From assembly GCA_903906135.1 (NCBI GenBank), contig CAIVJE010000172.1, positions 1 through 40,671 on the forward strand: DNA of 40,671 nucleotides, read 5' to 3'. A model generated the notes under the pieces. It saw only the letters and a program-made list of their open reading frames with translations, was not told the DNA's origin and did not search any database. This document shows, piece after piece, positions 22,607 to 31,222 of the stretch. The DNA is from an uncultured Verrucomicrobiota bacterium. Its GTDB lineage: Bacteria > Verrucomicrobiota > Verrucomicrobiia > Opitutales > Opitutaceae. The stretch's first letter is position 1. Each line of letters begins with the position of its first letter. Position numbers and translations under genes: made by a program.

Positions 22607-24823
22607 ATGAATATTATTCGCCACCTCTCAGCCTTACTCCTCCTGCCTGCGCTGCTTTGGGCCGCTGAATCCCCAGGGGTAAAAAATGGCTCTGTCCGGG
22701 TCTCTCTCGTAGCGGCATCGGCCGCGATCGAAGCGGGTAAGCCTTTCACCCTTGCCCTGCGAATGCAGCACGACCCGCACTGGCACAGTTACTGGATCGC
22801 TGCGGGCACCGGTTACCCAACCTCCATCAACTGGACCTTGCCGGCTGGATTTAAGGCCGGCGAAATTCAATGGCCGACGCCCCAAATTCTGCGCGATTCC
22901 TCCGGAAAAATCGTCGGCAATGGCTACAGCGAAGAGTCCTTCCTCCTCGTGGAAATCATCCCGCCAGCCCTGCCTGAGCTTCGGGCCGGCGAGAATCCAG
23001 GCCAAACATCGAGCGGCCAACAGGCCGCCACCGCGCCCTTGGCTCCCGGCACAAAAATCAAACTAGCGGCCGCCATCGAGTGGCTCATGTGCCAAGATGT
23101 TTGTATGCCCGGTGAGGCTAAACTAGAAATCTCCCTCGACGTCGCCCCCGCCACCCAACCTGACGCCCGATGGGCCCAGCCGATTACTCAGGCCCGGGCG
23201 CAACTGCCCATCGCCGCCACCGGGTGGAATATCACCGCCACGCACGACGACAAAAATGTTACCCTACGGCTCACCCCAAAGTCGGGTAATACGCACAAGC
23301 CAACGAATCTGCATTTCTTCGCGACCGATGCTCTCACCGATTATACTCAGCTTGCGACAGTGACCGCTGACAATGACGGCTGGGTATTAATTCTGCCACT
23401 CGATGCCGCCGCCGATAAAACTACGAAACGCCTAACCGGAGTGCTCGCCTCAGCCAACGGCTGGGCGGCCGGAGCTAGCTACGGCGGTCTGGTGATCGAT
23501 GTGGCGTTTAGTGCCGATGAAGTGCCGACCCTCCCCACGGTCACGCGCCCAACATCAAACCTGACCCCACCGCCCTCTGCACTCGCCGCGCCCACCAGTT
23601 TGCTCGCCACCCTCGGCTTGGCTTTCATTGGTGGCTTAATTTTGAATCTGATGCCCTGCGTTTTCCCTGTGCTCGGCATCAAGATCCTCGGCTTTGTTAA
23701 CCAATCCGGTAATGACCGTAAAAAAATCACCGCGCATGGTCTGACTTTTACGCTCGGCGTGCTGGTTTCATTTTGGGCGCTAGCGGGCGCGCTTCTCATG
23801 CTCCGCGCCGGCGGCGCTCAACTCGGCTGGGGATTTCAACTCCAATCGCCCGTTTTTGTTTTTGGCATGGCCGTGTTCCTGCTGATTTTTGCCCTCAACT
23901 TAAGTGGGCTTTTTGAAGTCGGGCTGTCCGCCACGAGTGTCGGCGGCAATCTGCAGATGCAGGATGGTTTTGCCGGATCATTTTTCACCGGCGCTTTAGC
24001 CACGCTCGTCGCGACTCCCTGCAGTGCCCCCTTTCTGGCGCCAGCGCTGGGGGCGGCTCTGTCCCTCTCCGCGGGACAAGCTTTCCTGATTTTTACCGCG
24101 ATCGCCCTTGGTCTCGCCCTGCCCTACCTGCTGTTTTCAATTTTTCCGCAGGCGATCAAATTGCTCCCAAAACCCGGCGTATGGATGGAAACGTTTAAGC
24201 AATTCATGGCCTTCCCACTTTATGCGACCGTCGGCTGGTTGTTGTGGGTACTCGCCGGCCAGACTAAAGATGATGACAACGCCCTGTTATTAATCTCCTT
24301 CGGCTTCGTGCTCGTCGCGATGGCCGCTTGGGCCTACGGCCGTTTTGGTCAGGCATCAGGAAAACCTCAGCGGCAATTAGCCGGCCGAATCTGCGCGGCG
24401 CTCCTCCTCGTGAGCGGTCTTTATACGGGTTGGCCCAAAACAACCGCCACTCCCACGACGGCCGGCAGCTACCAAGTCACTTGGGAGAAATGGAGTCCCG
24501 CGGCCATCGCCGCGGCCCAAGCCGCGGGCAAATTTGTCTATGTAGATTTCACCGCGCGCTGGTGCGCCACTTGCCAAACGAATAAGGCGACCGTGTTTCA
24601 CCACGACGCAGTGCTCGCCGCGCTGGCGCAGCACCAGACCGTGTTACTCCGCGGCGATTGGACGAATCGTGATCCCCTTATCACCGCCGAGCTCGCCCGC
24701 TGGAACCGCTCCGCGGTGCCCTTCAATTTGATCTACGCTCCAGGGAAGGCCCAACCAATCATTCTGCCCGAACTGCTCACCCCCCAGATCGTCCTCGATG
24801 CTTTAGCTCAAGCCGGAAAATAA
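22607..24823 (+). CDS. dsbD: DsbD-family thiol:disulfide interchange protein
   Basis: A 738-residue membrane protein carrying electrons from cytoplasmic thioredoxin to periplasmic thiol proteins. After a signal peptide (about 1-19) comes the periplasmic N-terminal domain, ending in WLMCQDVCMPGEA with C162 and C166. The transmembrane domain (about 332-608) has the two conserved motifs NLMPCVFPVLGIKILGF (C351) and TLVATPCSAPFLAPALG (C472). The C-terminal thioredoxin domain has ARWCATC with C653 and C656. The full set of three redox pairs is present. The N-terminal domain (SYWIAAGTGYPTSINW) resembles the longer ScsB-like form. It diverges from the ECF sigma gene across 165 bases. Placement beside two poly-thioredoxin genes suggests it is their electron donor (inference). 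Confidence 0.93.
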   Translation: MNIIRHLSALLLLPALLWAAESPGVKNGSVRVSLVAASAAIEAGKPFTLALRMQHDPHWHSYWIAAGTGYPTSINWTLPAGFKAGEIQWPTPQILRDSSGKIVGNGYSEESFLLVEIIPPALPELRAGENPGQTSSGQQAATAPLAPGTKIKLAAAIEWLMCQDVCMPGEAKLEISLDVAPATQPDARWAQPITQARAQLPIAATGWNITATHDDKNVTLRLTPKSGNTHKPTNLHFFATDALTDYTQLATVTADNDGWVLILPLDAAADKTTKRLTGVLASANGWAAGASYGGLVIDVAFSADEVPTLPTVTRPTSNLTPPPSALAAPTSLLATLGLAFIGGLILNLMPCVFPVLGIKILGFVNQSGNDRKKITAHGLTFTLGVLVSFWALAGALLMLRAGGAQLGWGFQLQSPVFVFGMAVFLLIFALNLSGLFEVGLSATSVGGNLQMQDGFAGSFFTGALATLVATPCSAPFLAPALGAALSLSAGQAFLIFTAIALGLALPYLLFSIFPQAIKLLPKPGVWMETFKQFMAFPLYATVGWLLWVLAGQTKDDDNALLLISFGFVLVAMAAWAYGRFGQASGKPQRQLAGRICAALLLVSGLYTGWPKTTATPTTAGSYQVTWEKWSPAAIAAAQAAGKFVYVDFTARWCATCQTNKATVFHHDAVLAALAQHQTVLLRGDWTNRDPLITAELARWNRSAVPFNLIYAPGKAQPIILPELLTPQIVLDALAQAGK

Positions 24824-24830
24824 TTTCCGG
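24813..24830 (+). other. Hairpin enclosing the dsbD stop codon
   Basis: CCGGAAA and TTTCCGG form a perfect seven-base stem; the loop ATAA carries most of the dsbD stop codon at 24821-24823. It may affect termination of translation or protect the mRNA 3' end. Confidence 0.45.
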
Positions 24831-24837
24831 AGGCTAA

Positions 24838-24865
24838 GCGCTAAGACCATTAAGTTATTTAGCGC
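24838..24865 (+). other. Second hairpin after dsbD
   Basis: GCGCTAA and TTAGCGC pair with a 14-base loop. It is part of a run of three consecutive hairpins after dsbD and has no T-run. Confidence 0.4.
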
Positions 24866-24873
24866 AGAATCAC

Positions 24874-24910
24874 CTCTGAATACGGTCGCCTTTGCGGCCA
24901 TTATTCAGAG
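24874..24910. terminator. Long hairpin between dsbD and the EamA gene
   Basis: CTCTGAATA and TATTCAGAG form nine perfect pairs, continued inward by GGTCGC-CTTT-GCGGCC with one G-T pair and a 1x2 internal loop, about 15 pairs in all. No T-run follows, so it is either a Rho-type or processing site, or a structure in the 5' leader of the EamA gene that starts 24 bases later. Confidence 0.5.
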
Positions 24911-24934
24911 TTCCCACCCCGCTTGAATTTCGTC

Positions 24935-25813
24935 ATGGGTGACCCCTGCGTGAACGATCCTGCTCATCGAAAATCTGTCGGCCTCTTACTGTTGGCGGCC
25001 CTTTGTTGGAGCCTAGGTGGAGTCCTCCTTAAATCAGTAGCCTGGCCGAGCTTGGCCGTGGCTGGTGGTCGCGGGGGTATTGCTGCCCTATTTTTACTCA
25101 TCGTATGCGGGCGCACCTTGCGCTTCACATGGTCGCCCCTGCAACTCGGCGCCGCGGTGGCTTTTGCCGGCTGCACCATACTTTTTGCCGCGGCCAACAA
25201 ACTCACCACGGCGGCCAATGCGATTCTTCTTCAATATACCGCTCCCGTTTGGGTGGCCCTTCTAGGCACCTGGCTGCTGGGTGAACGCGCCTCACGGGCC
25301 GACTGGTGGACAATTCTCGCCACCTTTATCGGCATGGGCGTTTTTCTCTTTGCCGGCCTCCGTCTGCATGATCTTACCGGAATCGCCGTCTCGATCGCGA
25401 GTGGCTTCTGCTTCGGCCTCATGATTCTGCTCCTGCGCAAGCAGAAGAACGGCTCGTCTATTGAATCGATCATTCTAGGCAACGGGCTCGCTTTGCTCAT
25501 CGGATTGCCGGCACTGAGTTCGGCCCCGCCCCTCCCCCCAAGTGGGATGGTAGCGTTACTTTTACTCGGCTTGGTTCAACTCGGCCTCGCGTATCTATTT
25601 TATGCCCGCGCGCTCAAGCAGGTCACCGCCCTTGAAGCCGTGCTCATTCCGATCATTGAACCCATTTTAAATCCCCTCTGGGTGTTGCTCTTCATCGGCG
25701 AACGACCCAGCCGGCTCTCCCTGGTCGGCGGAGCTATCGTGGTGGGGGCCGTCACCTGGCGCGCGCTTTATTCCTTACGCCGCGCCACTCCGCTGCCCTC
25801 CGCGACCAGTTAA
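24935..25813 (+). CDS. EamA/DMT-superfamily permease
   Basis: A 292-residue protein from the ATG at 24935 (a TTG at 24923 would add four residues). Ten hydrophobic segments are arranged as two five-helix EamA repeats: the first opens with GLLLLAALCWSLGGVLLKS and the second with LTGIAVSIASGFCFGLMILL. The conserved late motif ALEAVLIPIIEPILNPLWV lies near residue 235, with GERPSR just after. Proteins of this family export metabolites or amino acids, or import nucleotide-like compounds; the substrate cannot be assigned. It is convergent with a second DMT gene, the ends being 32 bases apart, and no clear terminator is seen between them. Confidence 0.9.
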   Translation: MGDPCVNDPAHRKSVGLLLLAALCWSLGGVLLKSVAWPSLAVAGGRGGIAALFLLIVCGRTLRFTWSPLQLGAAVAFAGCTILFAAANKLTTAANAILLQYTAPVWVALLGTWLLGERASRADWWTILATFIGMGVFLFAGLRLHDLTGIAVSIASGFCFGLMILLLRKQKNGSSIESIILGNGLALLIGLPALSSAPPLPPSGMVALLLLGLVQLGLAYLFYARALKQVTALEAVLIPIIEPILNPLWVLLFIGERPSRLSLVGGAIVVGAVTWRALYSLRRATPLPSATS

Positions 25814-25845
25814 AAGGCTCCGCAACGAACACGCGCCGGGGCACT

Positions 25846-26811
25846 TTAAGTTTTAGCCGGGGGGTTGAGCTGGAGCAGCACGTTGGCGAGAGTGATGAGC
25901 CCACCGCCGAGCAGAAGATGCCAAGTCAATTGCTCGTTCATGTAAGTAAACCCAGCCCAAGCGGCAAAAATCGCCGGTAAAAATAATGCCATGATCGAGG
26001 CAAAGATCGGCTCGAAGCAGTAAATGAGACCCGCCTCCGTGGCCGTGATTTTCGGCTGCCAAGTGTTCATTAAAATAAAAGAGCCCAGCGTGCAAAATAC
26101 CGTCAACAGGCCGGTGAACACGAGCCAGGGACCGTTCGTCCACGGGATCAGCAGATCGCTGAGTTGAGGGGCCGTGGCCCCCGATACGATTGAAAACAGC
26201 AGCGCTTCTACCACAAACATGACCAAGGTAATCGGCAGCGCCCGATTCGCGGCGTAGCGCTTGCTCTCGAGTAGCAAAATTTGCGCCATAAAAAATCCCG
26301 AGCACAGGAGTGTTTCAAATTCGCCGCGCCCAATCCGCATCCCCTGAAGATCAAACCGGCCCAACACCGCAACCCCCACAAAAACCAACGCCGCACAACC
26401 CAAAACCAACGGGGAGGGCCAACGCCGCACCTGCAGTGCAAAATAAAAGGGGATCATGATCGCATAGAACTGCGTCAGAAATGATGAAACCGAAACAGAG
26501 GTAAATTGAAGCCCATCGTTTTGTAAGAGCATCCCGCCCCCCGCCAGTAACCCGAGCCACCAGCCTTGTTCCATTTCTCGCCGAGTGATACTCGCAATTT
26601 TTTTCCCCAGAACCAAAGCGAGCACGATTGTCGCGAGCAAAAATCGCGGGGCAATCGTATAGGCAGCGATAAACCAAGTGCTACTCGCCGGCACCAGCTG
26701 GGCATGCACGAAGGCAATCGATTTAACCAACGGAAAGCTCAGCCCCCAATATAAATTGGCCAGCAAGAGCATGCCCAAGGCCCGGCGATGGAGAGATTGA
26801 TCAGCGGCCAT
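25846..26811 (-). CDS. EamA/DMT-superfamily permease
   Basis: A 321-residue protein from the ATG at 26811 (an in-frame TTG eight codons upstream is unlikely). About ten transmembrane helices form two EamA repeats: the first begins GMLLLANLYWGLSFPLVKS, and the second half holds TKITATEAGLIYCFEPIFAS-like residues around 270 with a following FTYMNEQLTWHLLLGGGLI. It is only distantly similar to the convergent neighbour, so this is not a recent tandem duplicate. The substrate is unknown; RhaT-like and YdcZ-like members of the superfamily have similar layouts. Confidence 0.88.
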   Translation of the reverse strand: MAADQSLHRRALGMLLLANLYWGLSFPLVKSIAFVHAQLVPASSTWFIAAYTIAPRFLLATIVLALVLGKKIASITRREMEQGWWLGLLAGGGMLLQNDGLQFTSVSVSSFLTQFYAIMIPFYFALQVRRWPSPLVLGCAALVFVGVAVLGRFDLQGMRIGRGEFETLLCSGFFMAQILLLESKRYAANRALPITLVMFVVEALLFSIVSGATAPQLSDLLIPWTNGPWLVFTGLLTVFCTLGSFILMNTWQPKITATEAGLIYCFEPIFASIMALFLPAIFAAWAGFTYMNEQLTWHLLLGGGLITLANVLLQLNPPAKT

Positions 26812-26930
26812 AGAATTAATAAACCATAGAGACAAAGCCGCCGAAGGGCAGCGTCAAAAATCGGTGCCGCCGCGCGCCCGCCATTATCATGGGGCAACCC
26901 CGCCCAGCCTTCGCGCGCGCCCCGCCAGGC

Positions 26931-26964
26931 CAAAACAAAACCGCCGCGGATTACTCCGCGGCGG
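26931..26964 (-). terminator. Intrinsic terminator of the SWIB gene
   Basis: CCGCCGCGGA and TCCGCGGCGG form a perfect ten-base stem with loop TTAC. On the minus strand the stem is followed by TTTTGTTTTG, giving a clear Rho-independent terminator about 30 bases after the SWIB stop codon. Confidence 0.9.
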
Positions 26965-26994
26965 TTTCTTAAATTTCGCTAAAAAGCAAAAGTC

Positions 26995-27264
26995 TTACGA
27001 GACGTGCTTGCTGACCAACTTGGTCATGTCGAACATGCTCACTTGAGTCTTGCCATTGAAGACAGCCTTGAGGGCGTCGTCGGCATTGATCATGCGGCGG
27101 TTCTTTTTGTCCTGGAGGCCATTCTTCTTAATGTAGACCCAGAGTTTCTTGGTCATTTCCGTGCGGGGCAGCGGATTGGAACCAACGACAAGCGCGAGCT
27201 TGGCATCGGGAGTTACCGGCTTCATGAAAGCGGCGTTTGGTTTACGAGTGGATTTTTTTGCCAT
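26995..27264 (-). CDS. Single-domain SWIB/MDM2-fold protein
   Basis: An 89-residue basic protein: a Lys-rich N-terminus (MAKKSTRKPNAAFMKP) then a SWIB domain, with LALVVGSNPLPRTEMTKKLW and VYIKKNGLQDKKNRRMINAD and VSMFDMTKLVSKHV. The order P.P..E...KLW.YIK...LQ....R..I..D..L..VF.......F.......H is diagnostic. In eukaryotes the domain is found in SWI/SNF subunits; in bacteria it is best known in Chlamydiae and relatives, where stand-alone or topoisomerase-fused SWIB proteins occur and a role in nucleoid compaction has been proposed. It is monocistronic with its own terminator. Its presence supports a PVC origin for the window. Confidence 0.93.
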   Translation of the reverse strand: MAKKSTRKPNAAFMKPVTPDAKLALVVGSNPLPRTEMTKKLWVYIKKNGLQDKKNRRMINADDALKAVFNGKTQVSMFDMTKLVSKHVS

Positions 27265-27345
27265 AGTGGTACTCTTGATAGCGGTGCTTTAGGGCAATGC
27301 AACGATTTTCTAGAGGGGAATCATCTTTTTTCAGAGGAGAAATGA

Positions 27346-27359
27346 AAGGGTTTTCCCTT
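27346..27359 (-). terminator. Weak hairpin after the ABC exporter pair
   Basis: AAGGG-TTTT-CCCTT forms five pairs 42 bases beyond the stop of the ABC exporter gene (minus strand), followed by TTTCATTTCT. It is a possible but weak terminator. Confidence 0.3.
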
Positions 27360-27400
27360 AATTGATTTTTGTCCTTTCCGCGTAATTCACCCGCGCCGAC

Positions 27401-29254
27401 TCACCCTTGATCGTCGACCTGCACAAATTGACGGTACAAGGCGGCGTAATGTCCGCGGTGCATCAGGAGCTCATGATGCGAACCACGCTCGATAATCCGC
27501 CCTTGATCCAGCACGAGGACAACATCCGCATGCCGAATCGTGCTGAGACGATGGGCGACCACTAAACTCGTGCGACCCACCAATAATTTCTGCAACGCCT
27601 GCTGTAAGCGCGCTTCGGTGAGAGCATCGATCGAACTGGTGGCCTCATCGAGCAAGAGAATTCGCGGATCCGCGAGCAGCGCTCGCGTAAAACAGATCAG
27701 CTGGCGCTGACCAACGGACAACCCCGCACCCTTTTCCCCCACCTCGGTTTGCAGACCAAGCGGCAAGGCCTCCAGCAGATCGAGACAAGCCAGCGAGGCC
27801 GCCGCCGCGCGAACTTCCTGATCCGTGGCCTCCGGACGACTCAGTCGAATATTTTCCATCACGGTGCCGCTAAAGAGCACATTCTGTTGCTGGACCATCC
27901 CCATTTGCCGATGCAGCGATTGGCCCGTCAGGGTCCGCATGTCTCGATCATCGACCAACACCTGGCCGCCAGTGGCCAAATAAAATTTGGCGACCAGATT
28001 AATAATCGAGCTCTTGCCGCTACCCGTATGCCCAACCAGCGCAATGGTCTGACCGGGCTCAGCGACAAAACTGACCTCATGCAAAACGGCGCGGGCGGGG
28101 TCATAGCCAAAAGTCACCTGACGAAACTCAACCCGCGCGCCACGACCACTGGCTGGATTGACCATGCGCGGATCCGGTAAATCAAGCGCGGCAGGTTCAT
28201 CAACCCAATCGGGCACGACATCAATCAAGCGGAAGACGCGCTCGGCTCCCGCCATCGCGATGAGCGCCTGATTGTATTGATTACCAATAATGGCGATGGG
28301 CGCGAAAAACTGGTTAGCCAGCAGGAAAAAGGTGATGAGGCTGCCCATCGACATGTCGCCGTGAAACACCCGACCGCCGCCGACCAAGAGGAGAATAGCG
28401 ACGAAAAACTGACTGTTCAACTCCAGGAGCGGCGTGAGAATGGCCGAGGTGCGAGCCAGCGCGATATTGTACCGCGCATGATCAGCCAACAAACTGCGAA
28501 ACAAACCGGCGTTGGTTTCCTGACGAACAAAACCTTGGATCACGCGAATGCCGTTCACCGACTCCGCCAAAGTTGCCGTGACCCGACTAAAACTTTCCTG
28601 CGAAGCTCGAGAGTATCGACTAAGCCGCGAACGAAAATGCCGGCTGATGAGCCATAAGAATGGCGCCAAAGCGAGTACGACGAGAAAGAGCACCCAGTCA
28701 CTCCACGCCATCACAATAGCGGAGAATATCATGGAGCCGAATTGAATCACACTGACAAAAAGGACATCCTGAATCCCCGTCCGCACAGCCTCCACATCGC
28801 TTGTGACCCGGCCAATAATACGCCCGAGCTTGATGCGATGGAAAAAGCTCATCGGCTGGCGGAGCAGCTTCGTGAAAATCTCCGCGCGTAAACCATTCAC
28901 CACAGTCTCGCCAATCTCTAAAGCAAAACGCTGCCGGAAGTGAAAGAGTCCATCGGTCGTCAGCGCGAGGAGCCCGTACCCCGCCACCCCCAAAGCGAGG
29001 CCGGCAAAATCTCGGCCGGTAATTGGTCCTTTAATAATTAAAGCCATGAGCCAGCCAAGCGCCGGCAATTGCGCGGAACGAACCACTGTCATGATCACTA
29101 AGATGATGACCTTGCTCTTGATCGGGGCGGTATAAGTAAAGAGGCGGCGAATCAGGCCCCATTCGAGCGGCTTGAATTGCTCATCATCAGCATCTTCATC
29201 TCGTGGCTGCTGCACCAAGGTCATCGCCCGGGCTAATGGCTTGGGCGAACTCAT
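27401..29254 (-). CDS. ABC exporter half-transporter (permease-ATPase), heterodimer subunit with non-consensus signature
   Basis: A 617-residue type IV ABC exporter subunit: a six-helix transmembrane domain (about residues 45-325), then an ATPase domain. Walker A GHTGSGKS is at 408-415, Walker B LLLDE ends at the catalytic Glu 537, and the H-loop is in VVAHRLSTIRHAD. The signature motif is LSVGQ (512-516) instead of LSGGQ. Its ATG overlaps the stop of the next upstream gene by four bases, so both subunits are made from one message and form a heterodimer. Families of this layout (BmrCD, TM287/288, LmrCD) export drugs, lipids or peptides; the substrate here is not known. It acts in the inner membrane. 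Confidence 0.92.
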   Translation of the reverse strand: MSSPKPLARAMTLVQQPRDEDADDEQFKPLEWGLIRRLFTYTAPIKSKVIILVIMTVVRSAQLPALGWLMALIIKGPITGRDFAGLALGVAGYGLLALTTDGLFHFRQRFALEIGETVVNGLRAEIFTKLLRQPMSFFHRIKLGRIIGRVTSDVEAVRTGIQDVLFVSVIQFGSMIFSAIVMAWSDWVLFLVVLALAPFLWLISRHFRSRLSRYSRASQESFSRVTATLAESVNGIRVIQGFVRQETNAGLFRSLLADHARYNIALARTSAILTPLLELNSQFFVAILLLVGGGRVFHGDMSMGSLITFFLLANQFFAPIAIIGNQYNQALIAMAGAERVFRLIDVVPDWVDEPAALDLPDPRMVNPASGRGARVEFRQVTFGYDPARAVLHEVSFVAEPGQTIALVGHTGSGKSSIINLVAKFYLATGGQVLVDDRDMRTLTGQSLHRQMGMVQQQNVLFSGTVMENIRLSRPEATDQEVRAAAASLACLDLLEALPLGLQTEVGEKGAGLSVGQRQLICFTRALLADPRILLLDEATSSIDALTEARLQQALQKLLVGRTSLVVAHRLSTIRHADVVLVLDQGRIIERGSHHELLMHRGHYAALYRQFVQVDDQG

Positions 29255-31167
29255 CGGGCCCCCTCCCCGCCGGCTAAACCGAGCAGCTGCAAATCACGCA
29301 CATCGACTAACTGGAGATTCGCCACCCGCAGATAAGGACCGGGGCGCTGCATTAATTCTTCATGCGTTCCGCGCTGCACAATGCGACCGGCCTCCATCAC
29401 AATAATAAAATCAGCCCGCCGCAAGGTGCTCAGGCGATGCGCCACAATAAAAGTGGTTCGACCAGCAATTGCGCGGTCGAGAGCCTCGAAAATCTCATGC
29501 TCGGTTTCGCTGTCGATCGCGGCGGTCGGATCATCAAGCAGTAAAATCGCTGGCTCGAGCAAGACGGCCCGCGCGATGGCCAGCCGCTGCCGTTGCCCCC
29601 CCGAAAGACTATTACCGCTCTCCCCCAACACCGTATCGTAACCCTGCGGGAGGGCCGTGATAAAATCATGAGCCGCAGCAATCTTGGCCGCTCGCTCAAT
29701 TTGCTCACGGGTCGCGTGGGGATGACCGAAGGCAATATTCGCTCCTATCGTATTAGAAAACAGAAAGCTTTCTTGGAAAACCAAACCGATATTACGCCGC
29801 AAATCTTCGAGGCTGAGCCGCCGGACATCGAGGCCATCGATTAATATCTGCCCAGCCGTTGGATCGAAAAAACGCGGAATCAAGCTCATCAAGACGCTCT
29901 TCCCGGCTCCGGTTTCTCCGAGAATAGCGACGCACTGGCCGGGCTTCACGGTTAAATTAAGGTCGCGCACCACGGCTTCCGCCCCGTCGTAGGCAAAAGA
30001 AACGTTCACAAACTCGACGGCGCCCGCGAGCTTAGCCCGCCGCACCGCCTCAGCCGCACTCTTCACTTCCACGGGCGCGTCAAGAATTTCAAACACCCGG
30101 CGCGCGCCAATCAGCGATTGCTGCACGCTATTAACGATGCCCGCGACGTTATTAACCTGACCAGAAAATTGCTCGAGGAGTCCGGCAAATACGACGAGCC
30201 CAGTCCCGAGCGGCAGGCGATCATGGGCCACCAGCCAACCGCCATAGCCCAGTAAAACCATCATGTTAATGCGCGTCAGGAAGCCAACCGCTGGGGAAAA
30301 CAAACTCATGTGCCAAAAGATACCCCGCTGCTGCTCGAGCACGGCATTGTTCGCCGCCGCAAATTTCGCGCGGGCCTCGGCCTCACGACCAAAGCCCTTG
30401 GTCACCGCGATGCCTTGAATGCTCTCGGCCAAAATCTGGACCATTTTCTCAACGAGCGTCCGGTTGTGTAACATCTCCGGCTGGACCTTCCGCGAGAACC
30501 ACGCCGACAACACCCACAAGATCGGGGTCGTCGCCAAACAAGCCAACGTCAAACTAGGGCTCAGGCTCACCATGTAGAAAACATAAGCCGTTAGCGAAAT
30601 CACCATGATCACGCTCTGAATCAGCACCTGATCCACGAACATGCGCACCGATTGCACATCACCGGTTACTCGCGTAATAATTGAACCGGTCGTGTTCGCG
30701 TCAAAGAACCGAAAGCTTAACTGCTGGAGCTTATCATAAACTTCTCCGCGCAGATCGACGACGAGTTTTTGCTGAACCAGTTGGTTCACCGAAACGGCGT
30801 AAATATAATTGAGCCCCGCGCGCACGAGGGCGAAAAGCAAAATTAGCCCCGCCAAGAGTGCCAGCACGTGCATCGGCGGCCAGTCAATGGGCAGCAGCCT
30901 GGGCAGCGAGCCAACCACTGGCGTGTGGTCAAGTTGATGACGGATATAGTCGATTCCTACACCCGTGAAGCTGAGACCGCCGATGCCGAGGGTCAGTAAA
31001 ATCAGCTGAATCCCGAGCACCTGCAGCGAATGGAGGCGATAACGCCACGCTAAGCCGAAAAGTCGTCGCACCAAAATTCCGTTCCCTGAATTGAGCAACG
31101 GCATGGGGTCTGGGCGGGACATAGGAAATTCCATCTTAGGCAAACTGCTGAACGGTGCACGAAACAT
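29251..31167 (-). CDS. ABC exporter half-transporter, heterodimer partner with degenerate Walker B
   Basis: A 638-residue permease-ATPase. Transmembrane helices span about 48-340; Walker A GETGAGKS is at 417-424, the signature LSGGQ is intact (521-525), and Walker B is LLLDD with Asp 546 in place of the catalytic Glu. The H-loop is VAHRLSTLRRAD. In heterodimeric exporters one nucleotide site is degenerate: the Asp here and the LSVGQ of the partner both fall in that same composite site, which fits a functional asymmetric pair. The start shown is the ATG at 31167; ATGs at 31134 and 31122 are equally possible. Gene order implies it is the first of the two to be transcribed. Confidence 0.92.
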   Translation of the reverse strand: MFRAPFSSLPKMEFPMSRPDPMPLLNSGNGILVRRLFGLAWRYRLHSLQVLGIQLILLTLGIGGLSFTGVGIDYIRHQLDHTPVVGSLPRLLPIDWPPMHVLALLAGLILLFALVRAGLNYIYAVSVNQLVQQKLVVDLRGEVYDKLQQLSFRFFDANTTGSIITRVTGDVQSVRMFVDQVLIQSVIMVISLTAYVFYMVSLSPSLTLACLATTPILWVLSAWFSRKVQPEMLHNRTLVEKMVQILAESIQGIAVTKGFGREAEARAKFAAANNAVLEQQRGIFWHMSLFSPAVGFLTRINMMVLLGYGGWLVAHDRLPLGTGLVVFAGLLEQFSGQVNNVAGIVNSVQQSLIGARRVFEILDAPVEVKSAAEAVRRAKLAGAVEFVNVSFAYDGAEAVVRDLNLTVKPGQCVAILGETGAGKSVLMSLIPRFFDPTAGQILIDGLDVRRLSLEDLRRNIGLVFQESFLFSNTIGANIAFGHPHATREQIERAAKIAAAHDFITALPQGYDTVLGESGNSLSGGQRQRLAIARAVLLEPAILLLDDPTAAIDSETEHEIFEALDRAIAGRTTFIVAHRLSTLRRADFIIVMEAGRIVQRGTHEELMQRPGPYLRVANLQLVDVRDLQLLGLAGGEGAR

Positions 31168-31203
31168 TTCGTAAACCTGCGCGCGCCCGCCTCCCCCTTT
31201 TAT

Positions 31204-31222
31204 GTCGCTGGTCGCCAGCGAC
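31204..31222. repeat. Inverted repeat in the divergent ABC exporter/RRM promoter region
   Basis: GTCGCTGG and CCAGCGAC are perfect eight-base arms with loop TCG, in the intergenic region between the ABC exporter genes and the RRM gene. Apart from it, this gap of about 234 bases shows no clear element. It could be an operator or leader hairpin. Confidence 0.4.
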
